64,000 bases of DNA, taken from the NCBI GenBank assembly GCA_045648205.1, contig JAZRNM010000030.1:62001-126000 (forward strand), given 5' to 3'. Made by a program: the position numbers and the translations under genes. The notes beneath the pieces are model-generated. The model was not told where the DNA came from and ran no database searches. It saw only the letters and a list, made by a program, of their open reading frames with translations. Positions 17,429-25,800 of the stretch are shown here, in pieces. Within the stretch, counting starts at the first letter, position 1, and every line of letters begins with the position of its first letter. The stretch comes from SIG440 sp045648205. GTDB lineage: Bacteria; Bacillota; Clostridia; Monoglobales; Monoglobaceae.

Positions 17429-19315
17429 TTACAACTTGTTCTGCTTCAGATAAACCACCAGAACCGCAATATCCGCAGGCGAAACCCCCGATATTCTCGA
17501 TGCCTGACCGATTGAAAGCGGTCTCAGTTTTTCAAGTTTCTGCCGCGCCTCAAGCCTCAAACCGCCCACCTGTGCATAATCAATACTTTCGGGAATTTTC
17601 TTGTTTTCCATTCTTTTGAACTGATTTGCCTGAGCAATCTGACGATTGATATATCCCTCATACTTAATACTGATTTCAACCTGTTCTCTGACTTCGGGAG
17701 AAAGGTCTGGTCTGTCCTTGTCAAGCTCTGCCATTGCGTCATATGAAATCTCAGGTCTTTTCAGCATATCAACCGCCCTGATGCCGCTTGAAACGGGGGT
17801 GCTTGACATTCTCTCCAAAAACCCATTGACCTCTGCTGATGGTGGGAAGACAATCCCCTCAAGTCTTGCCTTTTCCTCTTCGATAAGACGTTTCTTTTCA
17901 CAAAATTCAGCATACCGCTCTTCCGAAATCAGTCCTATTTCGTAGCCTTTTTCAGTGAGCCTCAAATCGGCATTATCCTGCCTCAGAATAAGTCGATATT
18001 CCGAGCGTGAGGTCATCATTCTGTATGGCTCATTTGTTCCCTTTGTAACCAAATCATCAATAAGCGTTCCAATGTACGCATCGGCTCTGTCAAGAACAAA
18101 TGGTTCTTTGCCCTGAATTTTACGCACCGCATTGATTCCCGCAACAAGCCCCTGAGCCGCCGCTTCCTCATAGCCCGATGTTCCGTTGAACTGTCCCGCG
18201 CCATAAAGCCCCGAAATGTTTTTGAACTCCAGAGTGCTCCTGAGCTGCAACGGATTGCAGCAATCATATTCAATTGCATAAGCATTTCTGGTGACCTGTG
18301 CATTTTCAAGACCGGGAAGTGTGTGAAGCATCTCAATCTGAACATCCTCAGGAAGGCTGCTTGAAAAGCCCTGAATATACATTTCCTCGGTGTTTGTCCC
18401 CATTGGCTCAATAAAGAGCTGATGCCGTTCCTTGTCCTTGAACCTGACAATCTTGTCCTCAATTGACGGACAATATCTCGGGCCTATGCCCTTTATATCT
18501 CCGCCATAAAGGGGCGAGCGATGAATGTTGTCCAGAATAACCTTGTGAGTTTTCTCGTTTGTATAGGTAACAAAACAACTGACAGTGTTTTGCAATTTTT
18601 CTCTTGTTTCAAATGAAAATGGTGTTATTTCCTCATCACCGACTTGTTCCTCAAGCTTTGAAAAATCTATCGATTTGCGATTCACTCTTGGAGGTGTTCC
18701 CGTCTTGAAGCGAACAAGCTCAACACCAATATCTCTCAAATTCTGTGAAAGCTCAGTTGCAGGGAAAACCCCGTCAGGGCCGCTCTCCTGACTGAACTCT
18801 CCAATAATAATTCTTGATTTTAAATATGTTCCCGTCGACACGATTGCAGCCTTGCAAAGATACTTCGCGCCTGCCCGTGTTTCAACCGACTCAACGCAAC
18901 CCGCATCATCAAGATTAACCTTCACAACTTCACCTTGCCTGATGTGAAGATTGTCACAAAGCTCCAGGCGATGTTTCATTTCACTCTGATATTCCCGTCT
19001 GTCAATCTGAGCACGCAGAGAATAAACCGCAGGTCCCTTGCCCCGATTCAGAATTCTTGACTGCAAAAGAGTGGCATCTGCCGCCTTCCCCATTTCACCG
19101 CCAAGGGCGTCAATTTCACGGACAAGGTGTCCCTTTGCCGTTCCGCCAATGCTCGGATTGCACGGAAGATTTGCAACGCTGTCAAGGCTGATTGAAAAAA
19201 GACAGGTTTTCGCACCAAGCCTTGCGGCAGCAAAAGACGCTTCAATTCCCGCATGTCCACCGCCAATAACTATAACATCATAACTGTCTGCTGTAAACAA
19301 CTCTTTTTCCCCCAT
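17429..19315 (-). CDS. mnmG: tRNA uridine-5-carboxymethylaminomethyl modification enzyme MnmG (GidA)
   Basis: 628 residues, full length. FAD-dependent protein that with MnmE and 5,10-methylene-THF installs cmnm5 at wobble U34. The FAD motif VIVIGGGHAGIEASFAAARLG is at about residues 14-34. The family signatures NPSIGGTAKGHLVREIDALGG, GRYCPSIEDKI-like GPRYCPSIEDK, and AAAQGLVAGINA are present, and the C-terminal MnmE-binding domain ends SGVSPADIAVLVVYLKQ. MnmE is not adjacent. The gene is in the rlmB-dut run, 10 nt after the DUF4364 gene. Confidence 0.97.
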   Translation of the reverse strand: MGEKELFTADSYDVIVIGGGHAGIEASFAAARLGAKTCLFSISLDSVANLPCNPSIGGTAKGHLVREIDALGGEMGKAADATLLQSRILNRGKGPAVYSLRAQIDRREYQSEMKHRLELCDNLHIRQGEVVKVNLDDAGCVESVETRAGAKYLCKAAIVSTGTYLKSRIIIGEFSQESGPDGVFPATELSQNLRDIGVELVRFKTGTPPRVNRKSIDFSKLEEQVGDEEITPFSFETREKLQNTVSCFVTYTNEKTHKVILDNIHRSPLYGGDIKGIGPRYCPSIEDKIVRFKDKERHQLFIEPMGTNTEEMYIQGFSSSLPEDVQIEMLHTLPGLENAQVTRNAYAIEYDCCNPLQLRSTLEFKNISGLYGAGQFNGTSGYEEAAAQGLVAGINAVRKIQGKEPFVLDRADAYIGTLIDDLVTKGTNEPYRMMTSRSEYRLILRQDNADLRLTEKGYEIGLISEERYAEFCEKKRLIEEEKARLEGIVFPPSAEVNGFLERMSSTPVSSGIRAVDMLKRPEISYDAMAELDKDRPDLSPEVREQVEISIKYEGYINRQIAQANQFKRMENKKIPESIDYAQVGGLRLEARQKLEKLRPLSIGQASRISGVSPADIAVLVVYLKQNKL

Positions 19316-19325
19316 CTATCTTATC

Positions 19326-19856
19326 TCAATTCTTCTCGTCAGTGCAAATTTTCAATATTTCCTCATATATCTTCCGGGAATTTTTCTTGAAATAATTTGC
19401 AACCCTCTGTGCGTGAACACGGTCTCCCATATTGATGCTGAGTTCCATAAGAGGAATTTTGTCTTCAATCAAACTGCACTTTGCCATATACTGCTCATCT
19501 GCAACAAAAACCACATCTGCCCTTGCCGCATTGGGGTCCACAAGCTCGTCATATTTAACCCTTCCGATTGCAGCATCAATCCGTTCCCTCACGCTGTATG
19601 GAATTCGGCTTTTGAAATAAAGATATGCCGCCTCACCCGTTTCAGAAAGACACAGTGCCTCCTCGTTGCGATAATACTTTTTGAGAATATAACCATCCTC
19701 CAAAAGCTCATCCAGGACAGCCGCCAAGTCAAAATACTCCATAATCTCCTTATCCCAGGTGAAAATCTCATAAATAAGGCTCACACTTATGGGGGCTTTA
19801 TATTGCTTTACAGCATAAACTGCCGCAAACTTCATTTCTTCTTGATTGAGATACAT
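19326..19856 (-). CDS. DUF4364 family protein (winged-helix-like)
   Basis: 176 residues, no signal peptide or membrane helix. The N-terminal 75 residues look like a winged helix-turn-helix (FAAVYAVKQYKAPISVSLIYEIFTW, LLEDGYILKKYY, LSETGEAAYLYF). The C-terminal half is alpha/beta with a conserved-looking IPLMELSINMGDRVHAQRVANYF. This matches the clostridial family DUF4364, of unknown function and often called a putative transcriptional regulator. It sits between degV and mnmG, co-directional with both. Confidence 0.8.
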   Translation of the reverse strand: MYLNQEEMKFAAVYAVKQYKAPISVSLIYEIFTWDKEIMEYFDLAAVLDELLEDGYILKKYYRNEEALCLSETGEAAYLYFKSRIPYSVRERIDAAIGRVKYDELVDPNAARADVVFVADEQYMAKCSLIEDKIPLMELSINMGDRVHAQRVANYFKKNSRKIYEEILKICTDEKN

Positions 19857-19885
19857 AACAAAATCCCTTCTTCTCTCGCAAATAC

Positions 19886-20728
19886 CTATTTGTGTCTGAA
19901 ATACACGCCAAAAACACCAAGTCCTGCATGACAGCTGATGATTGAACCAACCTCCGCAATCCTTATGGACTTTGGCGAAATCCTCTCTTCAATCATACCC
20001 TTCAAAAGCTCCGCCTTTTCAGGTGCGTCTGAGTGCATAATGCATACTTCACAATTTTCAGCCCCGTCTATATTCTCTTCAATATGGTCAACTATTTTCG
20101 CAACAGCCCTCTTCATTCCTTTAACCTTTGCAAAAGCCTCAACCATTCCGTCATTTGACCAGAGTATAGGCTTTATGTCAAGCACAGAGGACACCACCAT
20201 TGTTGTCGCCTTTATTCTTCCACCCTTTTTGAGATAAGACAAATCGTCAACAATGAAATAAACTCTGTCCTTTTCAAATCTCTCATTGAGAAATTCAACA
20301 ATCTCCTCTTTTGAAGCACCCTTTTCAGCCATTTCTGCAGCTGCAATAACATTTGCACCCGTGCCATAGCTGAACATACTCGAACTGATAATAGTAATGT
20401 CAAAGCCCTCATCAGCCAGATTTTCCGACACCATTCGGGCCGTGTTCACAATACCGCTGCTGTTTGCCGGGATTGTGATGTGAATAATCGGCTCCTCTTT
20501 TCCAAGACTACGATACATATCCTCCAAAATTCCCGGGGTTGCCTGGCTTGTGCTTGGCATCTCCTCAAAGGTTTTGAATTTGTCATAAAACATCTGTGGT
20601 GTGTAATCAATATCTGCCAGAATACTTTCGTTCCCGAAATTAATATAAAACGGAAGAACCTCTATTCCATACTTTTCAGCTTGTTCCTTTGTTATGTCTG
20701 CCGACATATCTGTCATAATCTTAACCAT
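19886..20728 (-). CDS. DegV family fatty-acid-binding protein
   Basis: 280 residues. DegV/FakB proteins bind a fatty acid and present it to the kinase FakA (encoded at 24105). Typical features: KIMTDMSADITKEQA at the N-terminus, PSTSQATPG, the ITIPANSSGIVNTA loop, the VDDLSYLKKGGRI block and the C-terminal GSIISCHAGLGVFGVYF. Together with FakA it would form the exogenous fatty acid activation system. The start ATG overlaps the end of trmL by 8 nt. Confidence 0.92.
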   Translation of the reverse strand: MVKIMTDMSADITKEQAEKYGIEVLPFYINFGNESILADIDYTPQMFYDKFKTFEEMPSTSQATPGILEDMYRSLGKEEPIIHITIPANSSGIVNTARMVSENLADEGFDITIISSSMFSYGTGANVIAAAEMAEKGASKEEIVEFLNERFEKDRVYFIVDDLSYLKKGGRIKATTMVVSSVLDIKPILWSNDGMVEAFAKVKGMKRAVAKIVDHIEENIDGAENCEVCIMHSDAPEKAELLKGMIEERISPKSIRIAEVGSIISCHAGLGVFGVYFRHK

Positions 20729-21221
20729 TTAAAAAACATCCTTTCTCGTCTAAAGATTCAAAATCAAACTGTCTCAGAACCTCATAGGCAACAATCGCCA
20801 CCGAATTTGAAAGGTTAAGAGACCTTTTGTTGTGCTTCATTGGTATTCTGATGCAAGACTCAAGATTTTCTTTGAGTAGATTCTCAGGAAGGCCCTTGGT
20901 TTCCTTGCCAAACACCAAAAATATTTCTTTGTTTTCATAGTTTTTAAAGTCTATCTTGCTGTAATTATTGGGGGCTTTTGTGGTGCAAAAGAAAAACACG
21001 CCCTCAGGGTATTTTCCCCTTATTTCGTCAAAACTTTCATATTCAAAAAGCTTCAGCTCATCCCAATAATCAAGCCCTGCCCGTCTTACCGCCTTTTCAT
21101 CAATATCAAATCCCAAAGGATGAACCAGATGAAGTGCCGCATCCACAACGGAACAGGTTCTTGAGATGTTTCCCGTGTTTGACGGAATTTCGGGCTCCAC
21201 CAAAACAATGTTAAGTTTCAT
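20721..21221 (-). CDS. trmL: tRNA (cytidine(34)-2'-O)-methyltransferase
   Basis: 166 residues. A minimal SPOUT-class methyltransferase modifying the wobble position of tRNA-Leu. N-terminal VLVEPEIPSNTGNISRTC; the knotted C-terminal part has LVFGKETKGLP and IRIPMKHNKRSLNLSNSVAIVAYEVLRQ, the SAM-binding trefoil knot. I chose the ATG at 21221, with AGAGAG 10 nt upstream; the GTG 9 nt earlier lacks a usable site. It overlaps degV and lies 14 nt after yifB. Confidence 0.93.
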   Translation of the reverse strand: MKLNIVLVEPEIPSNTGNISRTCSVVDAALHLVHPLGFDIDEKAVRRAGLDYWDELKLFEYESFDEIRGKYPEGVFFFCTTKAPNNYSKIDFKNYENKEIFLVFGKETKGLPENLLKENLESCIRIPMKHNKRSLNLSNSVAIVAYEVLRQFDFESLDEKGCFLNG

Positions 21222-21235
21222 ATCTGTCACACTCT

Positions 21236-22768
21236 CTAATTAAAAAACTTTTTGTCCAGAGCACGATACTGAATTGCTTCCGCTATATGCTCCGCTTTGA
21301 TATTTTCTGCCCCATCCAAATCCGCAATGGTTCGTGCCACCTTCAGAATTCGGTTGTGAGCACGGGCGCTAAGTCCCAGACTTTCAAATGCTCCCCGAAG
21401 AATAAAGCTTGCTTCCTCATCCAAATCACAAAACTCTGCCATAAGCTCAGGTGTCAGCTGGCTATTTGAAAAAATCCCTGAGTTTTTATATCTCTCGGTC
21501 TGCACCTTCCGTGCCGCATCCACTCTCGCCTTGATGTCAGCTGAACTTTCACCCTTTTCCTTGGTTTCCAAATCATCATACTGAACAGCTGCCACTTCAA
21601 TGTGCAAATCAATTCTGTCAAGAAGCGGACCGCTTATCTTGCTCATATATTTTGCAATCTGCGTCTGTGAGCAGGTGCACTCACGCACTTTATCTCCATA
21701 ATATCCACAAGGACAAGGATTCATGGAGGCCACCATCATAACACTGCAGGGATAAGTGGCTGTTCCACCCGCACGGGTAATGGTAATTTCCCCGTCTTCA
21801 AGAGGCTGCCGCATCGCCTCAAGTGCATCACGTCGGAATTCAGGCAGTTCATCCATAAACAGAACTCCATTATGGGAAAGGCTTATTTCACCGGGTCTCG
21901 GATTTGACCCGCCTCCCGAAAGTCCCACCGAAGAAATGGTGTGATGGGGATGCCTGAACGGTCTTTCAGAAACAAGAGGAGAGCTGTCAGACAAAGCCCC
22001 TGCAATGCTGTGTATTTTTGTAACCTCCAAGGACTCTTCAAAGGTGAGGTCAGGAAGAATTGACGGAATTCTCTGGGCAATCATTGTTTTGCCCGAACCG
22101 GGAGGGCCAATCATCAGAATATTGTGTCCCCCTGCCGCCGCAATCTCCAAAGCACGCTTCACATAAATCTGTCCCTTGACGTCCTGAAAGTCATACCTTA
22201 ATTTATCTGAGTTATTCAGCATTTCATATATATCAACCTTGGTTGGTTCAATTATCTTCTGCAATGTAAAGTGGTCAAGAATTTCCTTGAGATTTTTTGC
22301 TCCAAAAACCTCCACACCCGAAATCACCGCAGCCTCTTTGGCATTCTCAATGGGAAGAAAAACAGTCCTGATTCCCTTTTGAAACGCAGATATAACCATG
22401 GGCAAAACACCGCTTATGCGTCGCAAATCTCCGTTCAGGGAAAGCTCTCCCAAAAAAATTGCATTTTGTAGTTTCTCTGCATCAAGCTGCTCTGATGCCC
22501 CCAAAATTCCAAGAGCAATGGGCAAATCAAAATGTGCCCCCTCCTTTTTCACGTCAGCAGGGGCAAGATTCACGGTTATCCTTTTTGATGGCACCACCAG
22601 TTTTGAATTTTTAATTGCCGCTCTGATTCTCTCCTTGGATTCCTTAACTGCCGCATCAGGAAGTCCAACAATGTCAAACCCCGGCAGCCCGTTTGAAATA
22701 TCCGTTTCAACATCAACGATATATCCATCAATTCCGCAGAGAGCGGTGCTTTTCAGCATAGATATCAC
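21236..22768 (-). CDS. YifB/ComM family Mg-chelatase-like AAA ATPase
   Basis: About 510 residues. The N-terminal Lon-protease-like fold (LCGIDGYIVDVETDIS, GLPGFDIVGLPDAAVKES, NLAPADVKKEG) is followed by an AAA+ module with Walker A IGPPGSGKTMIA and Walker B GVLFMDELPEF. A cysteine-rich insert (CPCGYYGDKVRECTC) and the C-terminal Mg-chelatase domain complete it. Homologue ComM promotes branch migration during natural transformation; the YifB role in Clostridia is not established. Start: a GTG at 22768 with GAGAGGG 6 nt upstream gives the usual distance to the ALCGID block; ATG at 22759 is the alternative. Confidence 0.9.
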   Translation of the reverse strand: MISMLKSTALCGIDGYIVDVETDISNGLPGFDIVGLPDAAVKESKERIRAAIKNSKLVVPSKRITVNLAPADVKKEGAHFDLPIALGILGASEQLDAEKLQNAIFLGELSLNGDLRRISGVLPMVISAFQKGIRTVFLPIENAKEAAVISGVEVFGAKNLKEILDHFTLQKIIEPTKVDIYEMLNNSDKLRYDFQDVKGQIYVKRALEIAAAGGHNILMIGPPGSGKTMIAQRIPSILPDLTFEESLEVTKIHSIAGALSDSSPLVSERPFRHPHHTISSVGLSGGGSNPRPGEISLSHNGVLFMDELPEFRRDALEAMRQPLEDGEITITRAGGTATYPCSVMMVASMNPCPCGYYGDKVRECTCSQTQIAKYMSKISGPLLDRIDLHIEVAAVQYDDLETKEKGESSADIKARVDAARKVQTERYKNSGIFSNSQLTPELMAEFCDLDEEASFILRGAFESLGLSARAHNRILKVARTIADLDGAENIKAEHIAEAIQYRALDKKFFN

Positions 22769-22788
22769 AGCAATCCCTCTCAATCAAA

Positions 22789-23526
22789 TTATTTTATAGT
22801 TCTCTGTCTCACAACCTCATACATCATAACACCTGCTGCAACCGATGCATTCAGCGACTCGGTTTTCCCAAGCATTGGAATTTTAACAAGAAAATCGCAC
22901 TTTTCACGAACAAGACGGCTTATGCCCTCGCCCTCACTTCCAATAACAATTCCCGTTGAACCTTTCATATCGCAGTCATAAATCGGCATACTGCCTTCAA
23001 GAGCTGTGCCCACAATCCAGAGTCCTTTTTTCTGGAGGTCTTCAATACAGCTTGCAACATTGGTGCATCTGGCAACCATTGTGTGTTCAACAGCTCCCGC
23101 CGAAACCTTTGCAACTGTTGCATTAAGTCCAACACTTCTGTTCTTTGGAATAATCACGCCGTGAGCTCCTGCCGCATTGGCAGTTCTTATGATGCTTCCA
23201 AGGTTATGTGGGTCCGTCAGCCCCTCTGCAATAATAACAAAGGGCTTTTCGCAACGCTTCTCCGCCAGATTCAGAATGTCATCGATTTGAACATAGTCGT
23301 GTACCGCAGCAAAAACAAGAACCCCCTGATGATTTCCGCCATCTGACAATTCATCAAGCTTTTGCTTGCTGACCACCTGATATCTTATTCCGCGTTTTTT
23401 TGCCGCTGCCGTAATCTGGGCAAGTTTGCTGTGTCTGACCCCTTCCTGAACAAAAAGCTTGTCAACCTCTCTGTCTGAACTAAAGACCTCAAGAACAGGA
23501 TTGGTTCCATATATTCTATCTTCCAT
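22789..23526 (-). CDS. rlmB: 23S rRNA (guanosine-2'-O)-methyltransferase RlmB (TrmH family)
   Basis: 245 residues. N-terminal RNA-binding substrate domain (YGTNPVLEVFSS, GNHQGVLVFAA) and C-terminal SPOUT domain with GLTDPHNLGSIIRTANAAGAHG, IVIGSEGEGISRLV and IPMLGKTESLNASVAAGVMMYEV. It methylates G2251 (E. coli numbering) of 23S rRNA. In many Firmicutes rlmB follows mrnC; here it is instead the first gene of the minus-strand housekeeping run. Confidence 0.93.
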   Translation of the reverse strand: MEDRIYGTNPVLEVFSSDREVDKLFVQEGVRHSKLAQITAAAKKRGIRYQVVSKQKLDELSDGGNHQGVLVFAAVHDYVQIDDILNLAEKRCEKPFVIIAEGLTDPHNLGSIIRTANAAGAHGVIIPKNRSVGLNATVAKVSAGAVEHTMVARCTNVASCIEDLQKKGLWIVGTALEGSMPIYDCDMKGSTGIVIGSEGEGISRLVREKCDFLVKIPMLGKTESLNASVAAGVMMYEVVRQRTIK

Positions 23527-23555
23527 TTTTATATCTCCATATCTTATAGTTATAC

Positions 23556-23584
23556 ATTATTCATTTTATCATATATGGCATCAA
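23556..23584 (-). promoter_or_regulatory. Possible promoter of the rlmB-dut run
   Basis: On the minus strand, -35 TTGATG (23579-23584) and -10 AATAAT (23556-23561) are 17 nt apart, about 30 nt upstream of the rlmB start. Only moderately close to consensus. Confidence 0.4.
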
Positions 23585-23651
23585 AAGGCAATAAAAATTT
23601 TCCGTTATTTCCTTGTGACACCAATCGACATATTAATTGTTTTCAAAACTC

Positions 23652-23680
23652 TTGACCAATGACCAAAAATGATGTATTAT
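23652..23680 (+). promoter_or_regulatory. Promoter of asp23-fakA-recG
   Basis: -35 TTGACC (23652-23657), -10 TATTAT (23675-23680), 17-nt spacer; leader of about 38 nt to the asp23 ATG. Confidence 0.7.
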
Positions 23681-23723
23681 ATATTATGTAATTTTGTGTT
23701 TTAACAAGACAGGAGGAAAGACA

Positions 23724-24077
23724 ATGAGTGCTGAAATCAAAAACGAAAAAGGTACCATAAGCATCTCCAATGCAGTTATCGCAAAGCTGGCAGGCTACAC
23801 CGCAACTCAATGCTATGGTGTTGTTGGTATGTGCGCACGAAACAGCAAGGATGGAATTGCAAGCCTTCTCAAAAAAGAAAATATGGACAAAGGTGTCAGG
23901 GTAAAAACCGATGACGGAGTCATCGAAATCACCCTTTTCATCATCGTTGAATATGGCCTGAACATAGGAACAATCGGCGAAACAATCCGCAGCAATGTAA
24001 AATATAATCTTGAAAAATTTCTTGGTATGGATATTTCTTCCGTACAGGTGAATGTTGAGAGTGTCCGTGTTGAGTAA
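23724..24077 (+). CDS. Asp23/Gls24 family envelope stress protein
   Basis: 117 residues. A single Asp23 domain: GTISISNAVIAKLAGYTATQCYGVVGM at the start and the FIIVEYGLNIGTIGETIRSNVKYNLEKFLGM block. Members sit at the cytoplasmic face of the membrane and are linked to envelope stress or to the fatty acid kinase with which they are almost always co-encoded. The ATG at 23724 has AGGAGGA at 8-9 nt; the in-frame ATG at 23694 overlaps the transcription start region. fakA follows directly. Confidence 0.92.
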   Translation: MSAEIKNEKGTISISNAVIAKLAGYTATQCYGVVGMCARNSKDGIASLLKKENMDKGVRVKTDDGVIEITLFIIVEYGLNIGTIGETIRSNVKYNLEKFLGMDISSVQVNVESVRVE

Positions 24078-24104
24078 TCTCGCACAGTTTATGAGGTGAT
24101 TGAA

Positions 24105-25745
24105 TTGAACAATTTAGATACATCAATGCTGCGTCTGATGATTGCATCAGCCTCAGCAAACCTGAAAAACAATCGCAAACTTATTGACGATTTGAACATT
24201 TTCCCCGTCCCCGACGGTGACACAGGAACAAATATGGGTCTGACCTGTGGCGGAGCCGCAAGTCAGACCCTGGCTGAAGACCTTTCTGGTTGTGGAAAGC
24301 TCTTGTCAAAGCTTGCATCCGCATCTCTTCGCAATGCAAGAGGCAATTCGGGTGTAATCCTTTCTCAGATTATCCGTGGTTTTGCAAAGGGTGTTGAAAG
24401 CAAAGACGAGCTCAGCGCCTCAGACCTCAAGGATGCCCTTGTTTCTGCAAAGGCAACCGCTTATCGTGCGGTTATGAAGCCCACAGAGGGTACAATTCTC
24501 ACAGTAATCCGTCAAATGGCAGAATTTGCCGAGGAGCATTTCTCTGAATTTGAAAATGCCGGTGATTTTCTCCGTTCAGTTCTGAACGCAGGTGAAGAAA
24601 GTCTCAAAGGCACAACCGAGCTTCTCCCCGCCCTCAAAAAAGCAGGAGTTGTGGACGCCGGCGGAAAAGGTCTTGTGACACTTTTCGAAGGTGCGGTTTA
24701 TGTCCTTGACCACGGCAAAGCTATGGAATGTGAAGTTCCCACAGAGGCTCCCGCTCCGGCCACCGCAGTCGCAGCAACCGAAGACGTTGACATCAAGTTT
24801 TTATATTGCACAGAGTTTATAATAAACAAAACCTCTGACCGCAAAATAACACAATTCCAAACCGCAATTGCCGAAAAAGGCGATTGTATGCTTGTAATTG
24901 AAGACGACGAAATTGTCAAGGTTCACATTCACACAAACCACCCCGGTTTTGTGCTTGAACAAGCAATCAAGCTTGGTGAACTGACCAATCTGAAAATAGA
25001 AAATATGAAATATCAGCACAGCGAAAAGCTTGAAAATTCAAGTGAGCCAACGCCCGAGGTCAAAGATGAAACTCCCAAAACCCCCGAGAAAAAATACGGT
25101 TTTGCTGCAGTTTCAGCAGGCGATGGGCTTTCAGAGCTCTTCCGTTCTCTGGGTGCAGATGAAATAATCCAGGGCGGTCAGACAATGAACCCCAGCACTC
25201 AGGACCTTTTGAATGCTGTGGAAAAAATTTCAGCAGAAGTAGTTTTCATTCTCCCCAACAACAAGAACATAATTCTTGCAGCCGAGCAGGTCGCTCCCCT
25301 GACCGAAAAAACGGTTGTGGTTATTCCAACCGTGAACATTCCTCAGGGCATTTCAGCAATGACCGCATTTGATGAGGGAATGAGTCTGGAAGACAACAAG
25401 AATGCAATGACAGAGTTCATTGAATATGTCTCCTGCGGTCAGGTTACCTTTGCCGCTCGCGACACCGTTCTTGACGGCATGGAAATCCATCTTGGTGATT
25501 GTCTTGCAGTTTGTGAAAAAGATATAATCGCTGTCACAAGCACTCCCGAAGAGTCCGCTCTCAAAATCGCAGAACAGCTCGTGAATGACGAGTCAGGAGT
25601 TATCACTGTTTATTACGGCGAAGAAACCACCAAAGAAGATGCTGATAGGCTGATTGCTCAGCTCGAACAACGTTTTTGTGATTTGGACATCTCCTTGTGT
25701 TATGGCGGACAGCCTGTGTATTATTATATTATCTCAGTAGAATAA
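24105..25745 (+). CDS. fakA: Fatty acid kinase catalytic subunit FakA (DAK2 domain, YloV)
   Basis: About 546 residues. The N-terminal DhaL-type kinase domain has PVPDGDTGTNM (Mg-ATP ligands), SLRNARGNSGVILSQIIRG and DAGGKGLV. A middle domain and a C-terminal DegV-like EDD domain (LSELFRSLGAD, ILPNNKNIILAAEQ) follow. It phosphorylates fatty acids presented by DegV/FakB proteins, such as that encoded at 19886. The start is unusual: TTG at 24105 with GAGG (24093-24096) 8 nt upstream; a GTG at 24096 lies inside the ribosome binding site. Operon asp23-fakA, probably with recG. Confidence 0.93.
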   Translation: MNNLDTSMLRLMIASASANLKNNRKLIDDLNIFPVPDGDTGTNMGLTCGGAASQTLAEDLSGCGKLLSKLASASLRNARGNSGVILSQIIRGFAKGVESKDELSASDLKDALVSAKATAYRAVMKPTEGTILTVIRQMAEFAEEHFSEFENAGDFLRSVLNAGEESLKGTTELLPALKKAGVVDAGGKGLVTLFEGAVYVLDHGKAMECEVPTEAPAPATAVAATEDVDIKFLYCTEFIINKTSDRKITQFQTAIAEKGDCMLVIEDDEIVKVHIHTNHPGFVLEQAIKLGELTNLKIENMKYQHSEKLENSSEPTPEVKDETPKTPEKKYGFAAVSAGDGLSELFRSLGADEIIQGGQTMNPSTQDLLNAVEKISAEVVFILPNNKNIILAAEQVAPLTEKTVVVIPTVNIPQGISAMTAFDEGMSLEDNKNAMTEFIEYVSCGQVTFAARDTVLDGMEIHLGDCLAVCEKDIIAVTSTPEESALKIAEQLVNDESGVITVYYGEETTKEDADRLIAQLEQRFCDLDISLCYGGQPVYYYIISVE

Positions 25746-25755
25746 CAAGAATCCC

Positions 25756-25779
25756 GAAACAGCACGCAAGTGCTGTTTC
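25756..25779 (+). other. Hairpin between fakA and recG
   Basis: GAAACAGCAC (25756-25765) pairs perfectly with GTGCTGTTTC (25770-25779) around GCAA. No T tract follows, so it is more likely an mRNA-stabilising or processing element than a terminator. Confidence 0.5.
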
Positions 25780-25800
25780 ATTAGCATTGGAGCAAAAGTT

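Noticed and set aside
25756..25779. Terminator between fakA and recG
   Set aside because: Perfect hairpin but no T tract; kept as a hairpin only.
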